DNA of 64,000 nucleotides from Brachyspira suanatina (GTDB lineage Bacteria; Spirochaetota; Brachyspiria; Brachyspirales; Brachyspiraceae): NCBI RefSeq assembly GCF_001049755.1, contig NZ_CVLB01000001.1, positions 1,102,091 to 1,166,090 of the forward strand, read 5' to 3'. Shown piece by piece: positions 63,743 to 64,000 of this stretch (position 1 is its first letter; each line of letters starts with the position of its first letter). The notes under the pieces were generated by a model. It saw only the letters and a program-made list of their open reading frames with translations, ran no database searches and was not told where the DNA came from. The position numbers and the translations under genes were made by a program.

Positions 63743-64000
63743 TTAATTATTATTTCTTTTCTCTACTGATAATAAATGGGCCAAAGCTAATATATAACTA
63801 TTATCACCAAAGCCAGTAATTACTCCCAATGCTATATCAGATAAATAGCTTTTGCTTCTAAAATCTTCTCTTGCATAAACATTGCTCATATGCACTTCTA
63901 TAAATGGTATATTAGTTGCCAGAAAAGCATCTCTTATAGCTATAGATGTATGAGCATAAGCACCTGCATTTATTATTATATAGTCTATACTTTCATCATA
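63743..64000 (-). CDS. aroQ: 3-dehydroquinate dehydratase type II, C-terminal part (cut by window edge)
   Basis: The last 86 codons of a leftward gene. The AroQ core reads [16 protein letters not shown], then [16 protein letters not shown] with the active-site His and Arg, then [11 protein letters not shown]. The shikimate-pathway enzyme removes water from 3-dehydroquinate. It is followed closely by the M24 peptidase gene, an order seen in other bacteria. Confidence 0.93.
   Translation of the reverse strand, partial: YDESIDYIIINAGAYAHTSIAIRDAFLATNIPFIEVHMSNVYAREDFRSKSYLSDIALGVITGFGDNSYILALAHLLSVEKRNNN

Noticed and set aside
1-64000. CRISPR arrays, tRNA, rRNA, prophage or IS elements
   Set aside because: Looked for regularly spaced repeats, GC-rich clover-leaf segments, transposase or integrase motifs; none found. 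The only G+C-rich island (58461-58535) does not fold as a tRNA.

Overview
The window is chromosomal DNA from a very AT-rich, double-membraned bacterium. The base composition, the many outer-membrane beta-barrel proteins and lipoproteins, and the gene content point to a Brachyspira-like spirochaete. That assignment is an inference from reading the proteins, not from a database search. The window holds 51 CDS, of which the two at the edges (an EamA transporter on the left and aroQ on the right) are cut off, plus one pseudogene. I see no tRNA, rRNA, CRISPR array, insertion sequence or prophage.

Layout. 1-2.6 kb: EamA and MFS transporters and a HAD phosphatase flanked by a dispersed repeat. 3-7.5 kb: a rightward envelope cluster (large lipoprotein, polytopic membrane protein, two tandem beta-barrel paralogues). 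7.6-9.9 kb: galM, a YjbQ protein and a NimA-like flavoprotein. 9.9-15.2 kb: tldD-tldE followed by a histidine kinase and an NtrC-type regulator. 15.3-18.7 kb: a PTS locus with a free EIIA (crr), a divergent EIICB sugar permease and an unusual protein made of four tandem EIIB domains. 18.8-24.4 kb: dus, a GAF-PP2C phosphatase and two paralogous lipoproteins. 24.5-28.6 kb: an RND pump divergent from a TetR regulator. 28.7-38.1 kb: two small envelope paralogues, a STAS anti-anti-sigma protein, a giant propeller-TPR lipoprotein that ends in what looks like a catalytically dead CHAT domain, and a beta-barrel protein. 38.2-43.1 kb: an alpha/beta hydrolase and a broken DUF2971-type gene of about 3.7 kb. 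43.1-45.9 kb: a ZIP metal transporter, HIT and TatD proteins, flavodoxin. 46.1-54.4 kb: housekeeping genes (rplI, dnaB, mlaE, murE, glgA, yajQ, lexA, an Ogg2-type glycosylase). 54.4-64 kb: a membrane TPR protein, more beta-barrels, an Asp-box (sialidase-like) protein, an M42 aminopeptidase, a beta-barrel/OmpA-lipoprotein/beta-barrel operon, an M24 aminopeptidase and aroQ.

How it fits together. Sugar handling runs through the PTS proteins, galM, glgA and possibly the sialidase-like protein. Envelope building is strongly represented. Signalling comes from the two-component pair and from a PP2C phosphatase and a STAS protein that may belong to one partner-switching circuit. Most gene ends carry clear hairpin terminators, often shared between convergent genes. 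Many starts are preceded by near-consensus sigma-70 promoters with 16-17 bp spacing, several of them overlapped by inverted repeats that look like operators (EIICB, lexA, zupT, the TetR/RND gap).

The least ordinary items are the four-EIIB protein, the lipid-anchored pseudo-CHAT protein, the broken DUF2971 gene with lesions near A tracts, and the structured repeats near 1.7, 2.6 and 58.5 kb.
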